This document shows, piece by piece, positions 35,504 through 44,443 of a stretch of 64,000 bases of DNA. The stretch is from NCBI RefSeq assembly GCF_000768315.1, contig NZ_AQQX01000012.1, positions 43,713 through 107,712 on the forward strand, read 5' to 3'. How positions within the stretch are numbered: the stretch's first letter is position 1; each line of letters begins with the position of its first letter. The notes under the pieces are model-generated. The model was given only the letters and a program-made list of their open reading frames with translations. It was not told where the DNA came from and searched no databases. The DNA comes from Pseudooceanicola atlanticus. Lineage in GTDB: Bacteria > Pseudomonadota > Alphaproteobacteria > Rhodobacterales > Rhodobacteraceae. Position numbers and translations under genes: made by a program.

Positions 35504-36742
35504 TCACTGCTCGTATTTCGCGGAACTCTCTTTAACCACACCCCACACAACGTCCGTGTACTCAGAGATCCAGTCGGTTTGCGGCACCCAAGTCTCTCCG
35601 TCCCACATTTCGATACGGGTCTTGCCCCCGCCGCCATGATCTTCGGCCGTCACCGTAATGGGGGCCATCAGCCCGTTCGCGTCATAGCCCTCAAGCGACT
35701 CCAGTCCGGCCTTGTAGGATGTCGGAGTGATCGGCAGCCCCTCGGCTTCCGCCGCCTTGCGCGCGGCTTCGAACATGATAGAATACATGGCCAGCCCGGT
35801 GTTGTAGAAAACGTCCTGCGTCTTCTCGATCGGGCCGGATCCCTCGCCCTTGTCATAAAGCTCGGCCATGATTTCCTGATACAGGGCAATATCCTGACCG
35901 CCCACGACATTGGTCCCGCGCTTGATACCTTTGGCGGCCTCTTTACCGATGTTGGCGATATCGACTTCGTTCAGCCAGTTGACCGAGATGTATTTGTCCA
36001 TCGGAATGCGATTGCGCTTCATCTCTTTCGAGGCAACCACATGGGCACCGCCCAGCATCCAGACGATCACATGATCGGGCTTGTCGCGGCGCACCTTGGA
36101 CCACACGCCGGCCTGGTCGCTGCCAGGCAGTGGCACGGGGTACAGTTCAAGCTCGAAACCCTCTTTCTCGGACAGGGTTTCCAGGATCTCGATCGGCTCC
36201 TGCCCGAAGGGATAATCGAAGTAAACAAACCCGACCTTCACATCTGACAGATCGCCGTCATTCAATTGCTTGATGTAGGCGACATCGTTGGCGGCCTGTC
36301 CCCAATAGGTCGGCCCGATCGGATAGACCCAATCGAAGACGGTGCCATCAACGGCATCGCCGCGCCCGACAAGAGACTGCATCAGGATACGCCCGTCTTC
36401 CATGGCCCGCGGCAGGATAGCCAGAGACACCGGAGTGGACAGGGTATCGAAAACAAAGACGCCCTCGCGGCTGAGTTTCGAGTAGCACTCGATTCCGCGC
36501 TGCGGTTCGTTCCCGTGGTCACGCACGATGACTTCGACCGGTTCCCCACCGATGCCGCCCTTCATGTTGATGAGCTTGGCAAGGTCCATCGCGGCCTGCG
36601 AAACCTGCGGCGTGGCAAAGGTATAGGCTTTGCTGAGATCGTAGCAGATGCCGATCTTGAATGGCTCGGCCAGCGCCTGGGTGCCAAACATTGCTCCGCC
36701 GAACATTGATAATACGGCCAACGCTTTGGTAAGTTTCTTCAT
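35504..36742 (-). CDS. ABC transporter substrate-binding protein, branched-chain amino acid type (copy 1)
   Basis: Periplasmic type I binding protein of 412 aa with a signal peptide ending ALA near residue 26. Sequence is closely parallel to copy 2 over its whole length (FKIGICYDLSKAYTFATPQV against IRFGLCFDLSKSYTFISPQV). GGGAGG precedes ATG 36742, 33 bases after the LivF-type gene. Two binding proteins for one permease imply two related ligands or different affinities. The operon context, with an acyl-CoA ligase, points to a carboxylic acid. Confidence 0.92.
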   Translation of the reverse strand: MKKLTKALAVLSMFGGAMFGTQALAEPFKIGICYDLSKAYTFATPQVSQAAMDLAKLINMKGGIGGEPVEVIVRDHGNEPQRGIECYSKLSREGVFVFDTLSTPVSLAILPRAMEDGRILMQSLVGRGDAVDGTVFDWVYPIGPTYWGQAANDVAYIKQLNDGDLSDVKVGFVYFDYPFGQEPIEILETLSEKEGFELELYPVPLPGSDQAGVWSKVRRDKPDHVIVWMLGGAHVVASKEMKRNRIPMDKYISVNWLNEVDIANIGKEAAKGIKRGTNVVGGQDIALYQEIMAELYDKGEGSGPIEKTQDVFYNTGLAMYSIMFEAARKAAEAEGLPITPTSYKAGLESLEGYDANGLMAPITVTAEDHGGGGKTRIEMWDGETWVPQTDWISEYTDVVWGVVKESSAKYEQ

Positions 36743-36775
36743 TTGTTCCTCCCTGAACAGCTTCTGATTAGTACC

Positions 36776-37591
36776 TCAACTCAACCAACGTTTGCGTCGG
36801 CTGTAGTGTTTGACGTTGTGAAAATCGGTCTCTCCGCCGCCTAGATAGAACTCCTGAATGTCGGAGTTAGATTTGAGCGCCTCGGCGGTGCCGTGCATAA
36901 CAACGCGGCCGTTTTCGATAAGGTACCCTTGCGAAACGATTTCCAGAGCCGCCAAGGCGTTCTGTTCCACCAGCAGGACGGACAGGCCCTCATCCTTATT
37001 GATCTTTTGTAGGATGCCGAAGATTTCCTCGACCAGGAACGGAGCAAGCCCGAGACTTGGTTCATCAAGCATCAACAGCTTCGGCTGGGTCACGAGGGCC
37101 CGCCCAATGGCAAGCATCTGTTGCTCACCACCCGACAAATAGCCTGCTTGCGAATTTTTGCGTTCGGCAAGCCGCGGAAAATATCCGTAGATCTTTTCCT
37201 TTTCCGCATTCAGCGTTGATCGGGACATTCCGCGTGGCGCGGCGGCGGTCAGGTTCTCGTCGGGGGTCAGGTGTTCGAAGACCCGCCGCCCTTCGATGAC
37301 ATGACAGATGCCCATCTCTACGCGTTTTTGCGCGAGCGCTTCGGTAATGTCCGTTCCCTGGAACGTTATCTCACCTCGGCTGATGCGTCCGCGCTCGGCT
37401 TTCAAAAGACCGCTGATCGCTTTCAACGTGGTGCTTTTTCCCGCTCCGTTAGAACCCAAAAGTGCGATCATCTCGCCCTTTGGAACCTGAACCGAAACAC
37501 CTTTGATCGCCAGCATTACATTGTCGTACAGCACCTCGACACTGTTCATGGACAGAATGTTCTGGGCTTCAACTTTTTCTTGCATCGGCAT
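36776..37591 (-). CDS. ABC transporter ATPase, LivF type
   Basis: Cytoplasmic ATP-binding subunit of 271 aa. Walker A LLGSNGAGKST (about residues 48-58), signature YLSGGEQQMLAIGRAL and Walker B LLMLDEPSLGLAP are intact. The ATG at 37591 follows the permease stop by four bases; a second in-frame ATG at 37585 is better spaced from AGGGGA and may be used. The C-terminus extends beyond usual LivF by about 25 residues ending RRKRWLS. Partner ATPase is encoded at 41473-42279. Confidence 0.94.
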   Translation of the reverse strand: MPMQEKVEAQNILSMNSVEVLYDNVMLAIKGVSVQVPKGEMIALLGSNGAGKSTTLKAISGLLKAERGRISRGEITFQGTDITEALAQKRVEMGICHVIEGRRVFEHLTPDENLTAAAPRGMSRSTLNAEKEKIYGYFPRLAERKNSQAGYLSGGEQQMLAIGRALVTQPKLLMLDEPSLGLAPFLVEEIFGILQKINKDEGLSVLLVEQNALAALEIVSQGYLIENGRVVMHGTAEALKSNSDIQEFYLGGGETDFHNVKHYSRRKRWLS

Positions 37592-37595
37592 TCCC

Positions 37596-38669
37596 CTATT
37601 TCTTGAACTGATCGAAGGGCCAGACCATCAGATAGTCTCTGATGTTGCCGTAGAGTTTTCCCAAACCGAGTGGTTCGATCAGAAGGATAATGACGATCAG
37701 TGCGCCATAGACTGCGTTCGGGATGTGAGCGAGTGTTTCAACATCGATCTGCGTGCCAAGCCCGTCACTCAACGTGACGACGAGACCGTTCACGATACCC
37801 GGAACAAGAAGGATCAGGGCAACACCGAAATAGGAACCGATAATGCTGCCAAGGCCGCCAACAATCACCATCGCAAGAACCTGGATCGAAACGGCAACCG
37901 AGAATTGCTCGGGTGCGGCGAGAAAGAAAAAGGTGGCAACAAGCAACGCACCGCTGACGCCTGCGATGAACGAAGAAGTCGCGAATGCGAGGATTTTGTA
38001 GTAGAAACTGTTCACACCCAGGATCGCGGCCGCAAAGTCTTTTTCCCGGACAGCGACCAAGGCGCGACCGAGTCCAGTCCGCTTTAGATTAAGCATGAAG
38101 ATCGTCACCAACACACACCAGCCGAAGGCGACATAGTAGAAGCCAGTATCAGTGGTAATCTCTTGCCCGAGCAGCGCCAATGTCGGTGACTGGAGCGACG
38201 CGTGTGAGCCCCCCGAGATCGCCGGAGAGTGGGTCAGAACCCAGTCCATCACGAATTGCATAGCGAGAGTAGTGAGAGCGAGATAGAGGCCCTTGACCCG
38301 CAAAGCGGCAAAAGCGAACAGGCTGCCGATCACGGATGACGTCAATCCGCCGATGATAAGGGCGAATTCCCACGGCACCCCGAAACGCGCGGCATGGATC
38401 GACGAATACGCTCCGACGGCCATGACTGCAGCATAACCCAAGTGAAGTTGGCCTGCCCAACCTGTCACCAGATTCAATCCAAGCGCGGCGGCCGTCCAGA
38501 TCAGCCAAGGAAGCATGTAGCTGTTCAGATAAAGCGACGGGATGATGAATGGCGCGGCAAGGCCAATCAAGAAGATGAATGCTGTCAGATTCCGGTCAGC
38601 AGGCAACTTGAAGATTCGGCTGTCCGAAACGTAGTTGGCGTGATGGACGCCAGAAAGTCTGTAAAACAT
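37596..38669 (-). CDS. ABC transporter permease, LivM type
   Basis: Inner-membrane permease of 357 aa with about ten hydrophobic segments. WTAAALGLNLVTGWAGQLHLG near residue 60 and the KGLYLALTTLAMQF segment are LivM hallmarks, and the VREKDFAAAILGVN cytoplasmic loop is where LivF/G dock. It starts three bases after the LivH-type stop, so the two permeases are translationally coupled. The N-terminus is slightly longer than usual. Confidence 0.94.
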   Translation of the reverse strand: MFYRLSGVHHANYVSDSRIFKLPADRNLTAFIFLIGLAAPFIIPSLYLNSYMLPWLIWTAAALGLNLVTGWAGQLHLGYAAVMAVGAYSSIHAARFGVPWEFALIIGGLTSSVIGSLFAFAALRVKGLYLALTTLAMQFVMDWVLTHSPAISGGSHASLQSPTLALLGQEITTDTGFYYVAFGWCVLVTIFMLNLKRTGLGRALVAVREKDFAAAILGVNSFYYKILAFATSSFIAGVSGALLVATFFFLAAPEQFSVAVSIQVLAMVIVGGLGSIIGSYFGVALILLVPGIVNGLVVTLSDGLGTQIDVETLAHIPNAVYGALIVIILLIEPLGLGKLYGNIRDYLMVWPFDQFKK

Positions 38670-38672
38670 GCC

Positions 38673-39560
38673 TTACACCCTTTCGATGTCGTGACGACCG
38701 AACAGCCCGTGCGGACGGATCATGACGGTAAGAATGAGCACGGCAGCGACGATAAGCTCACGGCTTCCGCCTCCGACAAGCGGATCGAGGAAATCAGCGC
38801 CAACGTTTTCGACGACGCCCAGGATGATGCCTGCGATCACGGCGCCAAGGATACTGTCGAGACCACCGAGAACGGCAACCGTCAGACCTTTGAGAAGCAA
38901 CAGCGACAGCGCCTGATCGACACCCTGAATCTCGCCCCAGATAACGCCAGCGGCGACGGCAACAACGGATGCCAATGCCCAGGACAACCCAACGCCGCGC
39001 TCAACCGCGATACCGACCGACCACGAAGCCATGTAATCATCCGCGATCGCCCGCAACTTGATCCCGGTCCGGGTTCGGAAAAACAGCATGAATGCGACAA
39101 ACAAGGCGAGCGCAACACCGGCACCAACCAGATGGATGCGGCTGATGAAGATGTCGCCCAGGAACAGCGGATCATAGCTGACGCCCAGTTCCATCGAACG
39201 CGACGTCCCGCCCCAGATCGCAAGCGTTGTACCCCGCAGAAAAATGTCGAGGCCGAGTGTCAGCATCAAGATCATGACAACCGGCCGACCTGCGAGACGG
39301 CGCAGGGCAACACGCTCAATGCCGAACCCAAGGCCGAACATGACAACCGCAGCCAGAGGGATGGCCAGCCACAAGGGTAAACCCACGTCGCGTGCCAGCG
39401 CCAGGACCACATAGGCCCCGACCATGGTCAACCCGCCCTGCGCCAGATTGGGCACCGAAGATGCCTTGTAAATCAGCACGAGGCCGATGGCGAATAGCGA
39501 GTACAGCAGACCCGTCAAGGCTCCGTTGATCGCAAGCTCTGATAGAAAGACCCAGTCCAT
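38673..39560 (-). CDS. ABC transporter permease, LivH type
   Basis: Inner-membrane permease of 295 aa. The N-terminal NGALTGLLYSLFAIGLVLIY helix and NLAQGGLTMVGAYV are diagnostic of LivH, as are VALRRLAGRPVV and VLGGLDSILGAVIAGIILG. GGGAGG precedes ATG 39560, whose first base is next to the acyl-CoA ligase stop. It forms the membrane channel with the LivM-type subunit. Confidence 0.94.
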   Translation of the reverse strand: MDWVFLSELAINGALTGLLYSLFAIGLVLIYKASSVPNLAQGGLTMVGAYVVLALARDVGLPLWLAIPLAAVVMFGLGFGIERVALRRLAGRPVVMILMLTLGLDIFLRGTTLAIWGGTSRSMELGVSYDPLFLGDIFISRIHLVGAGVALALFVAFMLFFRTRTGIKLRAIADDYMASWSVGIAVERGVGLSWALASVVAVAAGVIWGEIQGVDQALSLLLLKGLTVAVLGGLDSILGAVIAGIILGVVENVGADFLDPLVGGGSRELIVAAVLILTVMIRPHGLFGRHDIERV

Positions 39561-41480
39561 TTATACCTCCCTGATGGGAAGGCTTCTTTCGACCTTCCCT
39601 ACTTCCCCGGTCTCGTAAGTCACCTGCGCGCTTACATGGACCTCTTTTGAACCGTCGTAGAGCGCCGCGATCACGTCAGCATAGCGTTCCTGAACGACCT
39701 TCCTCCGCAGTTTTCGGGTTCGCGTGATTTCACCATCGTCCGGGTCGAATTCTTTCGGCAGACTGACAAAGCGTTGCAGGCGCAATGGTTCGGTGACGGC
39801 CTTGTTGACCCGTTGGAAGGCCTCGCGAAGCAACGTCGCGACCTCTTCACGCTGAGAAAGATCGGCATATGACACGTAAGGTACGCCGTTCACTTCGGCC
39901 CAGTGCCCCACGGCCTCGAAATCCACGCAGACCATCGCCGTCAGTTCCTTCAGCCCGGCGCCAATCACGGCCGCATCCTTGATATACGGGCTGAATTTCA
40001 ACCGGTTCTCGATGTAGTTTGGAACGTAACGTTCACCGTCGGCGGTGTGCATGACCTCGGATACACGCCCCAGAACAACCAGGTGTCCGTCGTCCTCCAG
40101 ATAGCCGGCATCACCTGTATGCAGCCACCCGCCGTCAAGGGCTTCGGCGGTCGCTTCGGGTTTGTTGAAGTACCCTTCAAACACGCTGTCCGAGCGCACC
40201 AGGATCTCACCGTCTTCGGCAATGCTGACCTCGACGCCAGGCGCGGGTTTGCCAACCGTATGAAGACGGACCTCGCCCGGAGCCTGAATCGCGTTGATCG
40301 CGCTGTTCTCGGTCTGGCCGTAGAGCTGACGCAACTTGATCCCCAGGGCGCGGTAGAACACAAAGGTGTCTTCCCCGATCGCTTCACCGCCGGTGAACGC
40401 ATTCTTGAGGCGGCTCATCCCGAACTGGTCCTTGATCGGACCGAAAACAATCGCCTCGCCCAGAAGCCGGCCCAATGGCTCAAGAACACCGCCGCTTTTG
40501 CCATTCAGCTTGCGCGTTTCCGCCGCGATGGCCCGATCCATGAAAAAATGGTACAGCCATTTCTTTAAAGGGGTCGAATTTTCGATACCAACCTGGATTG
40601 TCGTCAGCATCTGGTCCCAGCTTCTTGGCGCCGCCAGATAGAATGTCGGAGCGATCTCGCGCATGTCGCGCACGACCGTTTCCTGGCGCTCAGGCACATT
40701 CACGGTGAAACGCCAAAGGAGTGCCGCGGCAACGGTTATGGCGTAGTCTCCCACCCAGGCCATCGGCAAGTACGCGAGGATCTCCTCATTTTCGTCGAAG
40801 GCACCCGCCGCATGTCCATTCCGAGCAGCAGCAAGAACGTTCTTCTGACTCAGTACGATGCCCTTCGGCGCGCCCGTCGTTCCGGAGGAGTGCAGAAAAA
40901 TGGCCGGATCTTCCGGCTTCGCACGACTAAGCAGTTCCTCACGCAGGCCCGGGGTTTCGTTCAGATCGTGCTGACCAACTTCGATCAGGTGATCCCAGGA
41001 CAACAGCCCTTCAACCTCGTAGAAGCCAAGACCGCGCGCTTCATCATAAATGATGTGGTCGATGCCCTCGGCGCCCGCGTCCTTCAGTTCCAGGATCTTG
41101 TCAACCTGTTCCTGATCTTCGGCGATGGCCGCGACGATTTCGACTTCGCCAAGAAAGTGCCGGAGTTCTTCGAGCGTCGCGCCGGGATAGGCAGGCATTG
41201 CATAGGCACCCAGCAACGAAATAGCCAGCATTCCGCCATACAGCCGCGCCCGGTTGTCGCCCAGGATAAGCACCGCCTTGCCCGGTGTTACGCCGATTTT
41301 CTCAAGCCCGGCCGCGCAGGCCAGCACCTCTTCGGCGTATTCCGCCCATGTGGTTTCCTTCCAGATCCCACGCTCTTTTTCGCGAAGCGCGATTTCCGAA
41401 CCGTGTTTCGAGGCGTTCCGCGCCAGAATTGCGCCGATCGTGTCGCCGCCCGAAGACTGTTTCTTCGTCAAATCAGTCAT
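39561..41480 (-). CDS. AMP-binding long-chain-type acyl-CoA synthetase
   Basis: ATP-dependent acyl-CoA ligase of 639 aa, in the FAA1/FadD15-like branch. P-loop HSSGTTGAPKGIVLS (about residues 196-210), LPMAWVGDY, the adenylate motif YGQTENSAINA, GWLHTGDAGYLEDDG and the RSLPIREV tail are visible. It is embedded between LivG- and LivH-type genes, an arrangement seen in clusters that import and immediately activate aromatic or terpenoid acids. GGAGGG precedes ATG 41480, which overlaps the LivG-type stop. The canonical ATP motifs contrast with those of the PaaK-like protein at 17836. Confidence 0.93.
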   Translation of the reverse strand: MTDLTKKQSSGGDTIGAILARNASKHGSEIALREKERGIWKETTWAEYAEEVLACAAGLEKIGVTPGKAVLILGDNRARLYGGMLAISLLGAYAMPAYPGATLEELRHFLGEVEIVAAIAEDQEQVDKILELKDAGAEGIDHIIYDEARGLGFYEVEGLLSWDHLIEVGQHDLNETPGLREELLSRAKPEDPAIFLHSSGTTGAPKGIVLSQKNVLAAARNGHAAGAFDENEEILAYLPMAWVGDYAITVAAALLWRFTVNVPERQETVVRDMREIAPTFYLAAPRSWDQMLTTIQVGIENSTPLKKWLYHFFMDRAIAAETRKLNGKSGGVLEPLGRLLGEAIVFGPIKDQFGMSRLKNAFTGGEAIGEDTFVFYRALGIKLRQLYGQTENSAINAIQAPGEVRLHTVGKPAPGVEVSIAEDGEILVRSDSVFEGYFNKPEATAEALDGGWLHTGDAGYLEDDGHLVVLGRVSEVMHTADGERYVPNYIENRLKFSPYIKDAAVIGAGLKELTAMVCVDFEAVGHWAEVNGVPYVSYADLSQREEVATLLREAFQRVNKAVTEPLRLQRFVSLPKEFDPDDGEITRTRKLRRKVVQERYADVIAALYDGSKEVHVSAQVTYETGEVGKVERSLPIREV

Positions 41481-42279
41481 GCGACCCTCCGATATATGCC
41501 TCGATGACCCGCGGGTCCTTCACAACCTCCTTGGGGATGCCACTTGCGATCATTTCACCATAATTCAGGGCCAGCATCCGATCACAAATGCCGGTGATGA
41601 CATCCATATGGTGTTCGATCAGCAGAACGCTGACGCCGCGTTCGGCACGGGCATCCAGAATGAAACGGGACATATACCCTTTCTCTTCCTGGTTCATGCC
41701 GGCCATCGGTTCATCGAGAATCAGCATCTGTGGCTCGGCCACCAATGCCCGCGCCAGCTCGACCCGTTTTTTCAACCCGATCGGAAGGCCATCGACCAAC
41801 TCATGCCGGATGCTCTCGAGTTGTAGAAACTCGATCACCTCTTCGACGATCTTGCGGTTTTCGATTTCTTCACGCTGTGCTGCCCACCAGTAAAGCGCGG
41901 TGCGCAGAACGCCCGGTTTCATGTGGATGTGCCGCCCCAGCAGGATGTTGTCCAGAACGCTCATCCCGTTGAACAAGGCAAGATTCTGGAACGTCCGGGC
42001 GACGCCGAGCTTGGCAACCTTGTGAGGTGCCGTACCCGTGATTTCCTTTCCTGCCAACCGGACAGTCCCCACATTCGGTGGGTAGAACCCGGTAATTGCG
42101 TTCGTCAGTGTTGTCTTGCCGCTGCCGTTCGGGCCGACAAGTCCAAAGATTTCCCCCTGCCGAATGACGAGGTCCACACCGGTGACAGCGACGATGCCGC
42201 CGAACCGTCGCTCGACCCCGCTGCACTCCAGTATCGCCCCATCATCGGCTCCGATTGCTGTTTTAATCCTTGTCGTCAT
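41473..42279 (-). CDS. ABC transporter ATPase, LivG type
   Basis: ATP-binding subunit of 268 aa. Walker A GPNGSGKTT (about residues 54-62), the LivG-specific RTFQNLALFNGMSVLDN, and Walker B QMLILDEPMAGMN with EEKGYMSRFI are visible. The signature region reads LPIGLKKRVELARAL, slightly off the usual LSYGQQR form but common for this subtype. The RBS before ATG 42279 is weak. It overlaps the ligase gene by 8 bases. The PECR-like SDR gene lies 37 bases upstream and probably heads the transcript. Confidence 0.93.
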   Translation of the reverse strand: MTTRIKTAIGADDGAILECSGVERRFGGIVAVTGVDLVIRQGEIFGLVGPNGSGKTTLTNAITGFYPPNVGTVRLAGKEITGTAPHKVAKLGVARTFQNLALFNGMSVLDNILLGRHIHMKPGVLRTALYWWAAQREEIENRKIVEEVIEFLQLESIRHELVDGLPIGLKKRVELARALVAEPQMLILDEPMAGMNQEEKGYMSRFILDARAERGVSVLLIEHHMDVITGICDRMLALNYGEMIASGIPKEVVKDPRVIEAYIGGSHD

Positions 42280-42316
42280 CTAGATATCATTGTCCCCCTA
42301 AGGTTCATGGCCAACA

Positions 42317-43171
42317 TCAGGTAATCCGGAAGTAGTCCGGCCGCCCCGTTGGCCATGGATCCCCCCACAATTGCTGCCCACCGTCGATGTTCAGAACTTC
42401 TCCGGTTACGAATTTCCCTGAATTCGCCGCCATATAGACAACCCCTTCAGCGACATCCCATTCGTCCCCGGCGTGCCGCATCGGGTTGGAGTCCTGAAAG
42501 GTCGCAGAACCCTCCGGAGGGTAGTTCCCGAAACCGTTGCTTTCGCAGCAACCCGGCGCCACGCAGTTCACTCGGATACCGTGCGGGGCCCACTCCACCG
42601 CAACCGACTTGGACAGGTAAACTACCCCTGCCCGGGCCGCACAGGTATGCGCGATGCCGGGCATGCCGCGCCAGATATCGGCCACGATGTTGACGATGGA
42701 GCCCGATTGCTTGTTGGCAACCCAGTGGCGCGCCGTGGATTGCATCATCCACCACGTGCCGTTCAGGTTGGTGTCTATGACCGCATTCCAGCCCTTTGGA
42801 CTAAACTCCAACGCTGCTTGCGGAAACTGACCCCCAGCATTGTTCACCAATACGTCAATCGCCCCGAACTCCTGGTTCGTCTTGGCGACAAAATCCTCGA
42901 CCTGCTCAGGCTCCCGGATGGTCATAGGCACAGCGAAGACTTTACCCCCGAAACTTTCGAGGAACTCCCTCGCCAAAGCCAGTTTCTCTTCGTTGCGTCC
43001 ATTGATCGCCAGATTGGCCCCGAGCCTCGCGAACAGGGTCGCAATTGCCAGCCCCAATCCGCCTCCAGCGCCGGTCACCACAACAGTTTTGCCGGTGAAT
43101 AAACCGCATGCGTAAACGGTTGCACGTTTTGATAGGTCCTCCCTCGAAGACCCAAACTGCGTCTTATTCAT
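42317..43171 (-). CDS. SDR of the PECR/2,4-dienoyl-CoA reductase type
   Basis: NADP-type SDR of 284 aa most like peroxisomal trans-2-enoyl-CoA reductase. TGAGGGLG cofactor motif, NNAGG, and HTCAARAGVVYLSKSVAVEWA are visible; the last lacks the Tyr-x3-Lys of classical SDRs, as in the PECR/DECR group, and INCVAPG-like RVNCVAPGCCES follows. It would reduce an enoyl- or dienoyl-CoA, removing a double bond that blocks beta-oxidation. ATG 43171 is chosen because GGAGGAGG stands upstream. A regulon operator is 42 bases before it. Confidence 0.87.
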   Translation of the reverse strand: MNKTQFGSSREDLSKRATVYACGLFTGKTVVVTGAGGGLGLAIATLFARLGANLAINGRNEEKLALAREFLESFGGKVFAVPMTIREPEQVEDFVAKTNQEFGAIDVLVNNAGGQFPQAALEFSPKGWNAVIDTNLNGTWWMMQSTARHWVANKQSGSIVNIVADIWRGMPGIAHTCAARAGVVYLSKSVAVEWAPHGIRVNCVAPGCCESNGFGNYPPEGSATFQDSNPMRHAGDEWDVAEGVVYMAANSGKFVTGEVLNIDGGQQLWGDPWPTGRPDYFRIT

Positions 43172-43212
43172 GACGCCTCCTCCCATTCCCCATTAGGGGC
43201 AGTTGCCAGCAA

Positions 43213-43228
43213 TCTAACGAGTGTTAGA
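43213..43228 (-). promoter_or_regulatory. Regulon operator TCTAACG-AG-TGTTAGA
   Basis: One mismatch between the 7-base arms. Lies 42 bases upstream of the PECR-like SDR start, in the 105-base gap after the convergently-ordered ACAD/CoA-transferase unit; would control the SDR-ABC-ligase operon. Confidence 0.75.
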
Positions 43229-43276
43229 AAATTGGTCAAGACAACTTTTCCCACCAGCCCCGCCCGTTATCTCCGA

Positions 43277-44443
43277 TCAGTAAGACTTTGGAAGTCCAAG
43301 GGCTTTTTCTGCTATGAACGACAGAAGCATCTGCGGTGTCACCGGTACGATGCGGAACAGCAGAGCTTCACGTACCAGTCGCTCCACGTGATATTCCTTA
43401 GCATATCCGAATCCGCCAAACGTAATTTGCGCGGCTTCGGTCGCCTCGACCGCGGCGTCGGCGGCCAAAAGCTTGGCGGCGTTCGCCTCGACGCCGCAGG
43501 GTTCTCCCGCATCGTAGAGGGCTGCAGCGTGCATCACCATGAGATTGGCAGATTCCACTCGCGCCCAGGCTTTGGCGAGTGGATGCTGAACCCCCTGATT
43601 TTGGCCGATCGGGCGGTCAAAAATCACACGTTCGTTTGCATAATGCGCCGCTCGCGCCAGTGCGTTGCGCGCAATACCGATGCATTCACCGGCCACCAGG
43701 ATGCGTTCGGGATTCAACCCGTGCAAAATTTGCCTAAAGCCTTTGCCCTCCTCCCCGATCAGGTCCTCAGCCGGAATCGGCAATCCATCGATGAAGACTT
43801 CGTTCGAATCGACAGCCTTTCGACCCATCTTTTCGATCTCTCGCACGTCAACGAAATTTCGGTCGAGATCTGTATAGAACAGGCTCAGCCCTTCGGTCGG
43901 GCTGCTCACATCCTCTAGCCGCGTTGTTCTGGCCAGAAGCAACATCTTGTCCGCCACCTGCGCGGTAGAAATCCAGACTTTTTGTCCGTGCACGACATAT
44001 CTGTCCCCCTGCCGCACCGCCATGGTCTTCAGCTTTGTGGTGTCTAACCCGATCGTCGGTTCGGTTACGGCGAAACAGGCCTTTTCATCGCCTGCTATTA
44101 GAGGGCCAAGCATACGCGCGCGCTGCTCATCGGTCCCAAACTTCACCACCGGGTTGAGCCCGAAAATGTTCATGTGGATGGCCGAGGCTCCGCTTGCGCC
44201 GGCCCCCGACTCGGCAATTGCCTGCATCATTATGGTCGCCTCGGTGATCCCCAGACCCGCGCCGCCGACAACTTCTGGCATGGCGATACCTAGCCAGCCG
44301 CCATCGGCCATTGCCCTGTGCAGATCATGGGGAAAACCACCGTTGCGATCCCGATCCAGCCAATAGTCGTCGTCGAACCCTGCGCAAATCCGCAGAATCT
44401 GGTCGCGAATCTCTTGTTGGTCGGCGGTCAATCGAAATGTCAT
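43277..44443 (-). CDS. Acyl-CoA dehydrogenase, single-gene type
   Basis: ACAD of 388 aa. AFAVTEP-like CFAVTEPTIGLDTTK marks the FAD region with a degenerate GSD (GLD), the helix-G Glu is present in LNPERILVAG (Glu246), and the C-terminal ITFGGFGYAKEYHVERL signature is intact, while the usual GGTNEI tail is replaced by VTPQM. Start ATG overlaps the CoA-transferase stop as ATGA, so the two act together. Probably active as a homomer; substrate unknown. Confidence 0.92.
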   Translation of the reverse strand: MTFRLTADQQEIRDQILRICAGFDDDYWLDRDRNGGFPHDLHRAMADGGWLGIAMPEVVGGAGLGITEATIMMQAIAESGAGASGASAIHMNIFGLNPVVKFGTDEQRARMLGPLIAGDEKACFAVTEPTIGLDTTKLKTMAVRQGDRYVVHGQKVWISTAQVADKMLLLARTTRLEDVSSPTEGLSLFYTDLDRNFVDVREIEKMGRKAVDSNEVFIDGLPIPAEDLIGEEGKGFRQILHGLNPERILVAGECIGIARNALARAAHYANERVIFDRPIGQNQGVQHPLAKAWARVESANLMVMHAAALYDAGEPCGVEANAAKLLAADAAVEATEAAQITFGGFGYAKEYHVERLVREALLFRIVPVTPQMLLSFIAEKALGLPKSY

